Shown here: positions 1-8,367 of the stretch, in pieces
How positions within the stretch are numbered: the stretch's first letter is position 1
Layout of the letters: each line of letters opens with the position of its first letter
DNA from: CAYNFP01 sp964492595
GTDB lineage: Bacteria > Bacillota_I > Bacilli_A > RF39 > UBA660
Length of the DNA stretch: 60,162 nt
Assembly (NCBI GenBank): GCA_964492595.1
Contig: CAZBKY010000001.1
Span: 1-60,162, forward strand
Direction: 5' to 3'
The notes under the pieces: generated by a model
Told to the model about the DNA's origin: nothing
Databases searched by the model: none
The model's input: only the letters and a program-made list of their open reading frames with translations
Translations under genes and position numbers: made by a program

Positions 1-1
1 G

Positions 2-535
2 CATAATTTAAGACTTGTAGCTCATATTGTAAAAAAATATGATAATTTTAAAGAAGATCCAGATGATTTAATAAGTATAGGTACAATAGGGTTAATCAAA
101 GGAATTGATTCATATTCCCCTGATAAGAATGTTAAGCTGACAACTTATGTTGCTAAATGTGCAGAAAATGAAATTCTGATGTATTTTAGAAGTAATAAAA
201 AAAACATGAATAATGTAAGTCTAAATGACTGTATAGGTTTAGATAAAGATGGAAATGAAATAACTTTTTCCGATGTTGTAAAAGAACAGGATGAGGACAT
301 TATGGAAGGTATTTATTTAAGTGATAATATAAATTTGCTTAAAAAATATATAAACGTTTTAAACGATAGAGAAAAGAAAATTATTATAATGAGGTATGGA
401 CTTTTAAATGAAGATGAGCAAACCCAAAAGCAAATAGCCAAAAAGCTTGAAATAAGCAGAAGTTATGTTTCAAGAATAGAAAAAAGAGCATTAATAAAAA
501 TGCTCCGAGAATTTATAAAAAACAATACAGATTAA
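2..535 (+). CDS. sigK: SigK-type sporulation sigma factor (5' end outside window)
   Basis: The frame is open from base 2, so the true start lies left of the window; 177 residues are visible. They begin in sigma region 2 (HNLRLVAHIVKK, then DLISIGTIGLIKGIDSYSP) and run through region 4 with the helix-turn-helix QKQIAKKLEISRSYVSRIEK. The stretch VSLNDCIGLDKDGNEI and the ending SRIEKRALIKM resemble SigK more than SigE. SigK directs late mother-cell transcription, including coat and exosporium genes such as those found further right. No interruption by a skin-like element is seen in the visible part. The gene converges with the next one, leaving only two bases between the stop codons. SigE is the alternative, less likely identity. 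Confidence 0.85.
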   Translation, partial: HNLRLVAHIVKKYDNFKEDPDDLISIGTIGLIKGIDSYSPDKNVKLTTYVAKCAENEILMYFRSNKKNMNNVSLNDCIGLDKDGNEITFSDVVKEQDEDIMEGIYLSDNINLLKKYINVLNDREKKIIIMRYGLLNEDEQTQKQIAKKLEISRSYVSRIEKRALIKMLREFIKNNTD

Positions 536-537
536 GA

Positions 538-1167
538 TTAATTATGTATAGAGAGTGTTCTGGCATTCTTTTTCAGAGGATATCTGAGTCCTTCAATTTC
601 CATTTCTTCACATTCTGGGCAATATATAATTTTGCCTTCTTCATTAAAGGCTACTATATTGCAAGCTCTAACAATAAGTTTTTTCCCTCTGCCTAAAATA
701 ACTCCCGCAGAACTTCTTATAGAATATGGAAGAATATGTAAATTAGAATAATTTACTACAAATTTTTCATCAGATTCTCCAACTAAGGCTCCAACAATGC
801 TATTACCTACTACAATACCCTCAACCCTGCAATTGTTTATTGAGCCATTAAAAATTCCTCCAATAAGTCCAACATAATTTCTTCCCATTACATTTATATT
901 TTCAAGATTCAAATTTTTCAAAGTCATCATTGATCCTTTTACTGTGTTAAACATTCCGATGACATCTTTATCGGGACATCCGATATATACATTTTTTATT
1001 GTATATCCATCGCCATCAAATATTATATTTGACCCATTAATATAAATTGGTCTATACATATCACCTTTAAAATCTAAATTGGAAGTCAATTTTACAATAT
1101 ATTCTCCTCCTTTTAAATCTTTTAATGAAATTAAATCCCTCTTATTATTGATAAATATTCTTTTCAT
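538..1167 (-). CDS. Predicted beta-helix (GLUG-like) protein of unknown function
   Basis: About 209 residues, with no signal peptide or membrane segment. The middle carries repeated short strands ending in glycines (YVGLIGGIFNGSINNCRVEG, then GNSIVGALVGES), the pattern of right-handed parallel beta-helix proteins with GLUG motifs. An upstream in-frame ATG at 1179 overlaps the topA stop, but GGGAGG sits just before the ATG at 1167, so I take 1167 (protein beginning MKRIFINN) as the start. Cys residues in CPECEE near the C-terminus could hold a metal. It is probably translated from the topA transcript. Function not recognised. Confidence 0.6.
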   Translation of the reverse strand: MKRIFINNKRDLISLKDLKGGEYIVKLTSNLDFKGDMYRPIYINGSNIIFDGDGYTIKNVYIGCPDKDVIGMFNTVKGSMMTLKNLNLENINVMGRNYVGLIGGIFNGSINNCRVEGIVVGNSIVGALVGESDEKFVVNYSNLHILPYSIRSSAGVILGRGKKLIVRACNIVAFNEEGKIIYCPECEEMEIEGLRYPLKKNARTLSIHN

Positions 1168-1178
1168 AAAACCTCCCA

Positions 1179-3203
1179 TTAATCAGTTTTATCACAGGTA
1201 GGACATTTATCGCCACTTTTTGTTTCTAAAATAAGTGAATTACATTTAGAACATTTTTCTCCTGTAGGTTTGTCCCAGAAAGCGACTTTACATTTTGGAT
1301 AATTAGAACATCCATAAAATATTTTGCCCTTTCTAGTTTTCTTTTCTATAATCTTTCCTTCACACTCTGGGCAATCACATATTTCTATTGGTTTTTCCTT
1401 ATGTGTATGAATATATTTACATTTTGGATATCCACTACATGCCACGAATTCCCCAAATCTTCCTTTTCTTACAACTAAATCACTACCGCACTGTGGACAT
1501 TTTTCTCCCGTAGTCTTGGGAGCTTCTTTTTCCATATTTTTATATGCATCTTCTACTAAAGGATCAAACTTATCATAAAATTTTTTCAATAATTCATACC
1601 AAACTTCTTTTCCATCTGCCACTTTATCTAAATCAGTCTCCATATTTGCAGTATATTCTACATTTATAATATTGCTGAAACATTCCTGAAGTTTATCTGT
1701 AGTAGTTATTCCTATATCTGTTGGATAAAATTTTTTATCATTTATTTCTATATAATTTCTTAATTTCAATATATCAATTATTTTAGCATATGTACTAGGT
1801 CTTCCAATACCTAACTTTTCAAGTTCATGAATGAGTTTAGCTTCAGTAAATCTTGAAGGCGGTTCTGTAAAGTGTTGAGACTTTTCAATTGAAGAAGACA
1901 CAAGTACTTTAGATTTATAGGTTGAAAAATCGGGCAATATTTTGTCTTCACTATCTGAGTATTCACTATAAAGTTTTAAATATCCATCGAATTTTAATAT
2001 AGATCCTGTAGCTTTAAATTTATAATCATTATTGTTTAAAATAACAGTTGTTACTAAAGTTTTGGCATCAGCCATTAAAGAGCATATTGATCTTATATAA
2101 ATTAAATTATAAATTTTGTATTCATCTGCATTTAAATATTTTTTGACACTTGCAGGAGTTCTATTTATACTTGTGGGTCTTATAGCTTCATGCGCATCTT
2201 GAACATTAGTGCCGCCTTTAGCTTTTTTAACATATCCTATATATTCCTCTCCATAATTCTTAGCTATATAACTATATGTTTGTTTTATAAAATCATCAGA
2301 AAATCTTATAGAATCGGTTCTCATATATGAGATCAAACCTACAGTTTCATTACCTAAATCTATTCCTTCATAAAGACTCTGAGCCACTCTCATTGTTTTA
2401 GAAGCAGTAAATCCTAAACGATTGGATGCCATTTGAGTAAGTGTACTTGTTGTAAAGGGAAATTTACTCTTTTTGTTTTTATCTTTACTTTCAGCACTTT
2501 CTATTTCAAAAGCATTAGAAAGTAGCGATAATATATCATCAGCTTCTTTTTCGCCTTTAATTTTTATTTCTTTATTTTTATATTTAAATAGTTCTGCTTC
2601 AAAATCTTTAAATTTACCAGTTATTTTCCAGTATTCTTCTGATTTGAAAGCTTCTATGTCTCTTTCTCTATCAACAATCAATTTTAAAGCTACACTTTGA
2701 ACTCTACCAGCGGATTTCCCACCGGTTTTTTTCTGCATAAGTTTACTTAAGCGAAATCCTATAATTCTATCTAGAATTCTTCTTGATTCCTGTGAATGCA
2801 CTAAATCATCATCTATTTTTCTAGGGTTTTTAAAAGCTTCCTTAATAGCATTTTCAGTTATTTCATTAAAAACAACTCTGCCATACTTATCATCTTTTAA
2901 TTTCATTAAATCTTTCAAATGCCAGCTGATTGCCTCTCCCTCTCTATCCGGGTCTGTTGCTAAAAGCACATTATCACTTAATTTTGCTTCTTTTTTTAAA
3001 TCGCTAACTAATTTATTTTTCCCTTTTATAACTATATAATCAGGTTTGAAATTATCTTCTATATCCACACCAAAACCAAATTTACCGGTTGTTGATAAAT
3101 CTCGAATATGCCCTTTACTTGACAATACTTTATATTCTTTCCCCAAATATTTCTCTATAGTTTTACTTTTACTTGGAGACTCAACTATTACTAAATTTTT
3201 CAT
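1179..3203 (-). CDS. topA: DNA topoisomerase I
   Basis: A 674-residue type IA topoisomerase that relaxes negative supercoils. The Toprim domain starts at the N-terminus with the conserved Glu8 in VESPSKSKTI and the acidic triad in TDPDREGE (about Asp84, Asp86, Glu88). The catalytic tyrosine lies in GLISYMRTDS at about residue 293. Three C-terminal zinc ribbons follow from about residue 567 (CPQCGS...CSGYPKC, CPECEG...CSNYPKC, CSKC...CPTC). The length is normal for the family. A strong SD (AAAGGAGC) precedes the ATG, and a SigA-type promoter lies just upstream. Confidence 0.97.
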   Translation of the reverse strand: MKNLVIVESPSKSKTIEKYLGKEYKVLSSKGHIRDLSTTGKFGFGVDIEDNFKPDYIVIKGKNKLVSDLKKEAKLSDNVLLATDPDREGEAISWHLKDLMKLKDDKYGRVVFNEITENAIKEAFKNPRKIDDDLVHSQESRRILDRIIGFRLSKLMQKKTGGKSAGRVQSVALKLIVDRERDIEAFKSEEYWKITGKFKDFEAELFKYKNKEIKIKGEKEADDILSLLSNAFEIESAESKDKNKKSKFPFTTSTLTQMASNRLGFTASKTMRVAQSLYEGIDLGNETVGLISYMRTDSIRFSDDFIKQTYSYIAKNYGEEYIGYVKKAKGGTNVQDAHEAIRPTSINRTPASVKKYLNADEYKIYNLIYIRSICSLMADAKTLVTTVILNNNDYKFKATGSILKFDGYLKLYSEYSDSEDKILPDFSTYKSKVLVSSSIEKSQHFTEPPSRFTEAKLIHELEKLGIGRPSTYAKIIDILKLRNYIEINDKKFYPTDIGITTTDKLQECFSNIINVEYTANMETDLDKVADGKEVWYELLKKFYDKFDPLVEDAYKNMEKEAPKTTGEKCPQCGSDLVVRKGRFGEFVACSGYPKCKYIHTHKEKPIEICDCPECEGKIIEKKTRKGKIFYGCSNYPKCKVAFWDKPTGEKCSKCNSLILETKSGDKCPTCDKTD

Positions 3204-3227
3204 ATTGCTCCTTTTTTTCTTTATTTA

Positions 3228-3256
3228 ATTATTGTATGATTTTTTATAAATGTCAA
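3228..3256 (-). promoter_or_regulatory. SigA-type promoter of topA
   Basis: On the minus strand TTGACA (3256-3251) is followed after exactly 17 bases by AATAAT (3233-3228). The predicted transcript starts near 3221, about 18 bases before the topA ATG, with the SD in between. The assignment rests on the perfect -35 and the spacing. Confidence 0.6.
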
Positions 3257-3259
3257 GAT

Positions 3260-3679
3260 TTAATCTTTTGTCAGTTTAAATAGATATATATCTTCTTCAG
3301 AATTTGTAAAATCAACAGATGATGTTCTTTGAGTCTCTATACCAAGGAAATAGCAGATATTGTGAACTAGCCATTCTCTTTCCATACTTTTTGCACTTCT
3401 GTTCCAATTATATTCATTCTCGCTCTTATCATATTCTAAAATTTCTTCAATTATTTTTTTCATTTTATTAATATCTGTTATTCTATGGGAATCAATTACT
3501 CTTATATTAGGGTCCTTTATGCCCCTTTCATCTAAGGCAATAACCCCATAGCTTAATGGAATATCTGATTTATTATTTTTGTTCTTTGATCTATTTGGAC
3601 ATGAAAATAAACATATCATAATTATTAAATAAAGATATATTCTATACATAAATAAATTTATAACATTACTTTTTTTCAT
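3260..3679 (-). CDS. Small membrane-anchored or lipoprotein-like protein, unknown function
   Basis: 139 residues. A hydrophobic stretch at about residues 9-27 ends in LFSC, which could be a weak lipobox, so the protein is probably exported and anchored. The remainder is soluble, with the segments IRVIDSHRI, EWLVHNICYFLGI and TSSVDFTN. I have a general impression of small clostridial or bacillar proteins with a similar EW..HN..Y.LG..RT..VD pattern, but I cannot name a function. It stands alone between topA and spoVS, read in the same direction. Confidence 0.55.
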   Translation of the reverse strand: MKKSNVINLFMYRIYLYLIIMICLFSCPNRSKNKNNKSDIPLSYGVIALDERGIKDPNIRVIDSHRITDINKMKKIIEEILEYDKSENEYNWNRSAKSMEREWLVHNICYFLGIETQRTSSVDFTNSEEDIYLFKLTKD

Positions 3680-3713
3680 TCAATTATTATAAAACAAAAA
3701 AATAATTAACACA

Positions 3714-3739
3714 AATAAAAAAGAAGCTTATTTCGCTTC
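3714..3739 (-). terminator. Intrinsic terminator of spoVS
   Basis: On the minus strand GAAGC-GAAATAA-GCTTC is followed by TTTTTTATTT. The hairpin overlaps the spoVS stop codon. Confidence 0.7.
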
Positions 3740-3994
3740 AACAATTAGTTTTATTGCAGTTCGCTCTTCTCCGTTTATAATAACTTCTGAAAAAGCTGGA
3801 GTACATATTAAGTTTATTCCAAGAGGGGCTACATAACCTCTGGCTATGGCTATTGCCTTAACTGCCTGATTTATTGCTCCTGCTCCTACTGATTGAACTT
3901 CACAAACGCTTTCACGACCTTCTCTAAATACATTAGCTATAGATCCCGCTACTTTTTGAGATACACTCTTACTAGATACTTTTATAATTTCCAT
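3728..3994 (-). CDS. spoVS: Stage V sporulation protein S
   Basis: 88 residues that match SpoVS along the whole length: N-terminal EIIKVSSKS, then VAGSIANVFREG, then the glycine/alanine block VGAGAINQAVKAIAIARG and the ending EVIINGEERTAIKLIVEAK. SpoVS is a small Alba-like nucleic-acid-binding protein needed for spore coat and cortex assembly in Bacillus. The start follows a GGTG-type SD. The gene ends in its own terminator, so it is probably monocistronic. Confidence 0.95.
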   Translation of the reverse strand: MEIIKVSSKSVSQKVAGSIANVFREGRESVCEVQSVGAGAINQAVKAIAIARGYVAPLGINLICTPAFSEVIINGEERTAIKLIVEAK

Positions 3995-4066
3995 ATTTCA
4001 CCTATTTAATAATATGAATTTATTATAAAAAAATACTTCTTACTGTTGTAAAAAGTATAATATGAA

Positions 4067-4459
4067 TTAGCATTTAGAAAATAATCTTAATTGTTTTGAA
4101 ACTCCTTCTTTTTCATATAAAGCAATGGCTTCATCAATGTGTAGTGAATTTGCTTCTATTTTATCATATGCTTCTGGAGCTTTAAACGATATTGATGACC
4201 TTAAATCTCTAAGGATAATATTGGGACTATGATTTATTTTCTTACCATTTAAAGGATATACCACTCCATTTAATTCAAATACTTCTACATCCCAAAATTG
4301 AAAATAAACACAGTCTTTATCAATAACTTGACTCGGATCTCTATTTGGTACTATTCTTGTCCTTGTATAAGCCATATGATATGAATTATTTTTTCCAAAT
4401 TGTTCTGAAACATAATGTTGAGTAAAATACCTTACTTCTTCTTTTTTTACTGCTTCCAT
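4067..4459 (-). CDS. Conserved-looking 130-residue protein, unknown function
   Basis: 130 residues, soluble, with no signal peptide. An excellent SD (GGTGGAGG) precedes the ATG, so expression is likely. The central part is strand-rich and aromatic (VYFQFWDVEVFELNGVVYPL), and the C-terminal half looks helical (HIDEAIALYEKEG). It sits between scpB and spoVS on the same strand with 73 bases to scpB, so it may be cotranscribed with scpAB or separate. I do not recognise the family. One C-terminal cysteine is present. Confidence 0.55.
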   Translation of the reverse strand: MEAVKKEEVRYFTQHYVSEQFGKNNSYHMAYTRTRIVPNRDPSQVIDKDCVYFQFWDVEVFELNGVVYPLNGKKINHSPNIILRDLRSSISFKAPEAYDKIEANSLHIDEAIALYEKEGVSKQLRLFSKC

Positions 4460-4532
4460 TTAATCCTCCACCTAATATTATCAAGAATTAATATGATTGT
4501 AAATAATTTATATAAAACTATAAGTTTTTACT

Positions 4533-5102
4533 TTATTGCTTTACATTTTCTTTATACATTGAAGTATATAATTCTTTTTCCTCACTATCACTTGATTCTT
4601 TAAAATTCAAAGTCGGAAGATCCTCTTTAGTTGATAAACCAAAATAATCAAGAAAATCATTTGTTGTTTTATATAAATTAGGTCTACCTATACTACCAGC
4701 TTTCCCGCACTCTTTTATAAAGTTCATCGCCACAAGTTTCCTTATTATTCCAGAGGAATTAACGCCTCTAATTTCATCTACTTTCAAACGTGTTATAGGC
4801 TCTTTATATGCAATAATTGCCAAAGTTTCTAAAGCTGCATTTGATAAAGTATAGGTTTTAGTGTCTATAAGCAATTTTTCAAAATATTCTTTATGCTCTT
4901 TTTTACTTGTAAGTTTAAATGTATTGCCTAAAAAAGATATTCTAATACCTCTATTTTCATTTTCATATTCTTTCCTTAAATTAATTAAAATCTCTTTAAC
5001 TTTATCTTCATCAATATTTAAAATTTTCACTAAAGAAGACAAAGTTATCCCTTCATCGCCAACTACAAATAAAATTCCTTCTATAATTCCCTCTAAATTC
5101 AT
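4533..5102 (-). CDS. scpB: Segregation and condensation protein B
   Basis: 189 residues of the kleisin-associated winged-helix protein that joins SMC and ScpA in the chromosome-condensing complex. Family features are the N-terminal MNLEGIIEGILFVVGDEGI, the segment NAALETLAIIAYKEPITR, then EIRGVNSSGIIRKL and GRPNLYKTT. I choose ATG 5102, one base after the scpA stop, rather than the upstream TTG at 5111. Tight coupling with scpA implies an operon and matched production of the partners. Confidence 0.95.
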   Translation of the reverse strand: MNLEGIIEGILFVVGDEGITLSSLVKILNIDEDKVKEILINLRKEYENENRGIRISFLGNTFKLTSKKEHKEYFEKLLIDTKTYTLSNAALETLAIIAYKEPITRLKVDEIRGVNSSGIIRKLVAMNFIKECGKAGSIGRPNLYKTTNDFLDYFGLSTKEDLPTLNFKESSDSEEKELYTSMYKENVKQ

Positions 5103-5103
5103 A

Positions 5104-5820
5104 CTAATCAACTCTTTCTAAATATATATTTCCAAAGTTATTATCTTGGATAAGTTTTATTTCATTATCATTTGCCATAGTCAGTACAGATAAAAACGTT
5201 ACTATAATAAAACTTTTATTAAACTCCACAAATAATTCTTCAAATTTAATTTTTTTCTTTTTTGATAATATATTTTTTATTTCACTAATTCTCTCTCTCA
5301 CTGACAACTCTCTTTTAGTAACTTTTGAAGTTATTGGCTTAGAATATTCCACCCTTTGCAAAACATTCTCCAGTGCTTTCAAAAGATCAAAAATACTAAC
5401 GTTATCCTCATTTATCAATTTTTTATCAGAAAACTCGGATATATTCTCTGGACTTTTTGTATAAACTTCATGTCTTGTGTTTTCAAGTTCTTTAAATTTT
5501 TCTGTTGCTTCTTTGAATGCTTTATATTGAATTAATCTTCTTTTTAATTCCTCTTCAGAATCCTCTACAAATTCATCAGTTTCTTCCTCTTCATTTTTAG
5601 GAAGTAAGTGTCTACTTTTTATTTCTATAAGTTCTGCCGCCATTACAAGATATTCACTTGCAATATCTAGATTCATTTCTTCCATAGATTTAATAAATTC
5701 CACATATTGAGATGTAATTTCAACTATATTTATATCATAAATATCCATTTTAGATTGTTTAACTAAATGTAGTAACAAATCTAAAGGACCTTCAAAGTCA
5801 TTTATCAGAAATTTGTGCAT
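5104..5820 (-). CDS. scpA: Segregation and condensation protein A (kleisin)
   Basis: 238 residues. The N-terminus HKFLINDFEGPLDLLLHLV is the diagnostic ScpA sequence, followed by YLVMAAELIEIKSRHLLP and an acidic linker; the C-terminal winged helix (residues ~165-238) binds the SMC head. An upstream ATG at 5853 would add 11 unconserved residues. ATG 5820 has GTGGAG eight bases ahead and fits the family start. The upstream neighbour is the spoVA operon, from which it is separated by a strong terminator. Confidence 0.95.
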   Translation of the reverse strand: MHKFLINDFEGPLDLLLHLVKQSKMDIYDINIVEITSQYVEFIKSMEEMNLDIASEYLVMAAELIEIKSRHLLPKNEEEETDEFVEDSEEELKRRLIQYKAFKEATEKFKELENTRHEVYTKSPENISEFSDKKLINEDNVSIFDLLKALENVLQRVEYSKPITSKVTKRELSVRERISEIKNILSKKKKIKFEELFVEFNKSFIIVTFLSVLTMANDNEIKLIQDNNFGNIYLERVD

Positions 5821-5851
5821 AATATTAACTCCACTCTTTAATAATCTTACC

Positions 5852-5884
5852 AAAAAAAAACCAAAAAGTCACTTTTTAGTTTTT
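5852..5884 (-). terminator. Intrinsic terminator of the spoVA operon
   Basis: On the minus strand AAAACTAAAAAGT folds on ACTTTTTGGTTTT and runs into a T tract. It overlaps the spoVAE stop codon and isolates scpA from forespore transcription. Confidence 0.75.
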
Positions 5885-6226
5885 AGGTTTAAATAAGAGT
5901 GCTACTACGAAAGATATGATTATAGTGGCACAAAGACCGGCCGAGGCATTAACGAGTAATCCCTTTAATATTCCAACAACACCATCTGCGTTATACCCAT
6001 CCATAGCCCCACTTACAAGAAGATGACCGAAGTTCGTTATAGGGACAGTGGCTCCAGCTCCTGCCCATATTATAAATTTATCATATAATCCAAATCCTGA
6101 GAATATACAGCCCATTATAACAAGTATTGTATTTAAATGTCCCGGAGTAAGTTTTGAATTTTCCAATATCAACTCACCTATAAGACAGACAACACCACAA
6201 AATAAGAATGCTTTTAAATATATCAC
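5876..6226 (-). CDS. spoVAE: Stage V sporulation protein AE (AEb type)
   Basis: 116-residue polytopic membrane protein of the SpoVA channel, which moves dipicolinic acid into the forespore and out at germination. Four hydrophobic helices are evident (for example YLKAFLFCGVVCLIGEL and LCATIIISFVVALLF), with the family core VPITNFGHLLVSGAMDG between helices. The start overlaps the spoVAD stop by four bases. This is the minimal C-D-E set; no spoVAA, spoVAB or spoVAF is present at the locus. Confidence 0.93.
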   Translation of the reverse strand: MIYLKAFLFCGVVCLIGELILENSKLTPGHLNTILVIMGCIFSGFGLYDKFIIWAGAGATVPITNFGHLLVSGAMDGYNADGVVGILKGLLVNASAGLCATIIISFVVALLFKPKN

Positions 6227-7200
6227 TTCAACACCTCCAAACTAACTGCATGCCCTATTCCCGGCATTCCTTTTTTTAAATTCGTACTAGTCATTGAATG
6301 AAGCGCACCACTTCCAACAAACAGTATTTTTTTATAATTTTTAATTATTTCGCTAAATAAAACTAATGCACCGCAAGCAGGTCCTGAAGCTCCTGCAAAT
6401 GGAAAATTGGGTTTTGTATTATATAGAATAACTCCGGCATCTTCTGCATTTTTTAAATTAATTTTATATTTTCTTAACATATATTCCCTAAGCACAAATA
6501 ACCCATATATTCCTAAGTCTCCTGTCAAAATAATGTCATAGTAATCAGGACTTCTATCAGTAGATTTCAAATGGTCATATATTACTTCTGCAACTCCCGG
6601 CGCCATACAAGCTCCCATATCATTGGCATCCGTATGTCCCATATCAATAATTCTTCCTATATTAGCAGATTCTATTTTTATATTGCCTTTTTCAGCAGTC
6701 AGTAATGCTGAGACTGCACCACTTACGGAAAAAGAATTTGTTTTTTTTCTAAGTGAGCCATACTCTATTGGAAATCTAAATTGCTTTTCAGTTACTAAAT
6801 TACTGGCAGAACATATTACAATAGAATTATCTATAAAACCTCCCTCCAACATAATAGCAGATATTATTAACCCCTGAGCAAAACTTGCACAAGCGCTGTA
6901 AACTCCTAAAAATGGTATATCAAAATCACTGGCATTAAAATTAGATGCAAATAATTGATTTTGTAAATCCCCTCCAATCAATAAATCAACATCTTCTTCT
7001 AATAATTTATTATTTTCTAATATATTTCTGGTAACAATACTTTGATACTCGACCTCCCCTTCTTCAACAGTCTTTTTTCCCATATAATAATCATCTATTG
7101 TCATATCTACCTTTTTTCTGATCGTTGGACTGTTTTCTAGGCTGGCAAGCAATGTGAAGGTATCATTTATATATACATTTTTAAATTTAAAATTTTTCAT
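6223..7200 (-). CDS. spoVAD: Stage V sporulation protein AD
   Basis: 325 residues with a thiolase-like fold. SpoVAD is the soluble component that binds dipicolinic acid next to the SpoVAC/SpoVAE membrane channel. Characteristic segments are DLLIGGDLQNQ, the nucleophile-elbow-like GVYSACASFAQG, GHTDANDMGACMAPG, LTGDLGIYG and the C-terminal MPGIGHAVSLE. The length is near the usual ~335. It overlaps both neighbours by four bases, so the three proteins are translationally coupled. Confidence 0.96.
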   Translation of the reverse strand: MKNFKFKNVYINDTFTLLASLENSPTIRKKVDMTIDDYYMGKKTVEEGEVEYQSIVTRNILENNKLLEEDVDLLIGGDLQNQLFASNFNASDFDIPFLGVYSACASFAQGLIISAIMLEGGFIDNSIVICSASNLVTEKQFRFPIEYGSLRKKTNSFSVSGAVSALLTAEKGNIKIESANIGRIIDMGHTDANDMGACMAPGVAEVIYDHLKSTDRSPDYYDIILTGDLGIYGLFVLREYMLRKYKINLKNAEDAGVILYNTKPNFPFAGASGPACGALVLFSEIIKNYKKILFVGSGALHSMTSTNLKKGMPGIGHAVSLEVLK

Positions 7201-7631
7201 CCTAAAATCCCCTTAAATAAAGAAACTAAAAAGGCAATAATGATTCCATAAAGTATAATACTTCCTGTCAGCTTGAAAAAATTTCCTCCAATACCTTTTA
7301 CAAATCCTTCTTTTTTATAATCTAGGGCTGCACTTGTCATCGCATGAGCAAAACCAGTTGTCGGAACTATAAGACCACATCTGCAAAAAGCCACTATCTT
7401 ATCAAAAAAACCAAACCCTGTTAGTATTGAGGCTATTAAAACAAGACTAACCATTGTTAACATATATGAATCTTTAATAGAAAATTCTAAATATTTATTA
7501 AATATATATGTTAGGAATTGACCGAAAGTCCCCATAATACCTCCAAATGCAAAAGCCTTTATTAAATTTATAAAGGTATCTTCTTTACATGTTTTTTCTT
7601 TGACTATTTTTTTGTATTCTTCCTCGTTCAC
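7197..7631 (-). CDS. spoVAC: Stage V sporulation protein AC
   Basis: 144 residues. The soluble N-terminal helix is followed by membrane helices containing AFAFGGIMGTFGQFLTY, ILTGFGFFDKI and the family motif GLIVPTTGFAHAMTSA. SpoVAC forms the membrane pore of the spore DPA channel. The start codon is GTG at 7631 with GGGTG seven bases ahead. It is the first gene of the spoVAC-D-E operon, and a SigG-like promoter lies directly upstream. Confidence 0.96.
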   Translation of the reverse strand: MNEEEYKKIVKEKTCKEDTFINLIKAFAFGGIMGTFGQFLTYIFNKYLEFSIKDSYMLTMVSLVLIASILTGFGFFDKIVAFCRCGLIVPTTGFAHAMTSAALDYKKEGFVKGIGGNFFKLTGSIILYGIIIAFLVSLFKGILG

Positions 7632-7648
7632 TTTTTATCACCCAATTT

Positions 7649-7678
7649 TATTATGGTACAAGATAAAAAATTAATACA
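7649..7678 (-). promoter_or_regulatory. SigG-type (forespore) promoter of spoVAC
   Basis: On the minus strand TGTATT (7678-7673) and CATAATA (7655-7649) are 17 bases apart. The -10 matches the SigG consensus CATAMTA at every position, and the -35 matches TGAATA at four of six. The leader would be only about 11 bases. Forespore expression is what is expected for spoVA. Confidence 0.6.
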
Positions 7679-7693
7679 TATAACATAGGCTGA

Positions 7694-7821
7694 CTAATAA
7701 ATTTCAAGTCTAATTCTTGCGAATTTGCTTTTTCTGATTCTTGGGCTTTTTTGTCTACTTCCCCGGACCTTAATTTCGATAGTGGCTACTGTACTTTTTT
7801 TATCCTTCTGTGAACTTTCTT
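7694..7821 (-). other. Unassigned segment with an open basic reading frame and no start codon
   Basis: Between the spoVAC promoter and the upstream terminator is a stretch with more G and C than its surroundings. On the minus strand one frame stays open from about 7821 to a TAG at 7694 and would read a basic peptide with the ending KSKFARIRLEIY. It has no ATG, GTG or TTG with an SD. It may be a gene remnant or part of a repeat; no RNA family is recognised. Confidence 0.25.
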
Positions 7822-7829
7822 ATAAGATT
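7809..7829. repeat. 21-bp direct repeat, copy A
   Basis: TGTGAACTTTCTTATAAGATT. It differs from copy B at 8610-8630 at two positions, in the same orientation. The two copies bracket the two unknown genes between sigF and spoVAC. Confidence 0.6.
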
Positions 7830-7830
7830 T

Positions 7831-7855
7831 AAAAAAACTGCTATTATTTTAGCAG
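7831..7855 (-). terminator. Intrinsic terminator after the 163-residue gene
   Basis: On the minus strand CTGCTA-AAATAA-TAGCAG is followed directly by seven T. It closes the transcription unit before the spoVAC promoter. Confidence 0.8.
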
Positions 7856-7863
7856 ATGAATAT

Positions 7864-8355
7864 TTATTGATAGGAATGTTCTTTTACTTTTTTAAATTCT
7901 ATGGAATATTGCTTGATTATATTCTTAACGATAGCTTCTATTTCTTTTTCTTCTATTTTAATTTTAACATTATCGCTAATTATCAAAGGTTTATTATCTG
8001 TTGTATTTTTTAAAACGACAATTTCTACACTCTTATCATTTAAATCTATTATATCAGTATACATATTCCCAAATACATAACTAAAATTTAAAACTCCTGC
8101 CTCTTTAGGATCTATTATTACATATTGTTCTTGATGAGGAAACATTCCTGCAAAATTAGATTTAAGAGCATTTTCTGCTTCTTCTAATGTACTGACTTTA
8201 ACATTTCCATTAACATATATTGTCGAAACTAAACGAACATCTATAAGGTTTTTCTCGTATACTTTTCTAATAATTGCGGGTCTTATTACTGACTTTTGCA
8301 ATCTTCCGCCGACTCTTTCAATATTTTTTATTAATATAACCTGTCCAATTTTCAT
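7864..8355 (-). CDS. Unknown 163-residue protein in the spoIIA-spoVA locus
   Basis: I do not recognise this family. The N-terminal 50 residues look strand-rich (MKIGQVILIKNIERVGGRLQ), followed by an acidic helical part (STLEEAENALKSNFAGMFP) and a strand-rich C-terminal half ending in basic residues. There is no signal peptide or membrane span. ATG 8355 is preferred over a GTG at 8367 because the SD AGGTG overlaps the stop of the preceding gene, which also shows coupling. It occupies the place where SpoVAA/SpoVAB stand in Bacillus but shows no similarity to them. Confidence 0.6.
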   Translation of the reverse strand: MKIGQVILIKNIERVGGRLQKSVIRPAIIRKVYEKNLIDVRLVSTIYVNGNVKVSTLEEAENALKSNFAGMFPHQEQYVIIDPKEAGVLNFSYVFGNMYTDIIDLNDKSVEIVVLKNTTDNKPLIISDNVKIKIEEKEIEAIVKNIIKQYSIEFKKVKEHSYQ

Positions 8356-8367
8356 ACAAAAAGACAC

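Noticed and set aside
3228..3240. CATACAATA before topA as a SigE/SigK -10
   Set aside because: It overlaps a better SigA promoter (TTGACA with 17-base spacing), and topA is a housekeeping gene.
3994..4066. CATATTATA and CATATTATT before spoVS as SigE/K -10 elements
   Set aside because: No matching -35 at the right distance, and such strings are common by chance in this composition.
7632..7863. Possible RNase P, SRP or T-box RNA before spoVAC
   Set aside because: None of the conserved core sequences of these RNAs is present; only the terminator, the 21-bp repeat and the SigG-like promoter can be supported.
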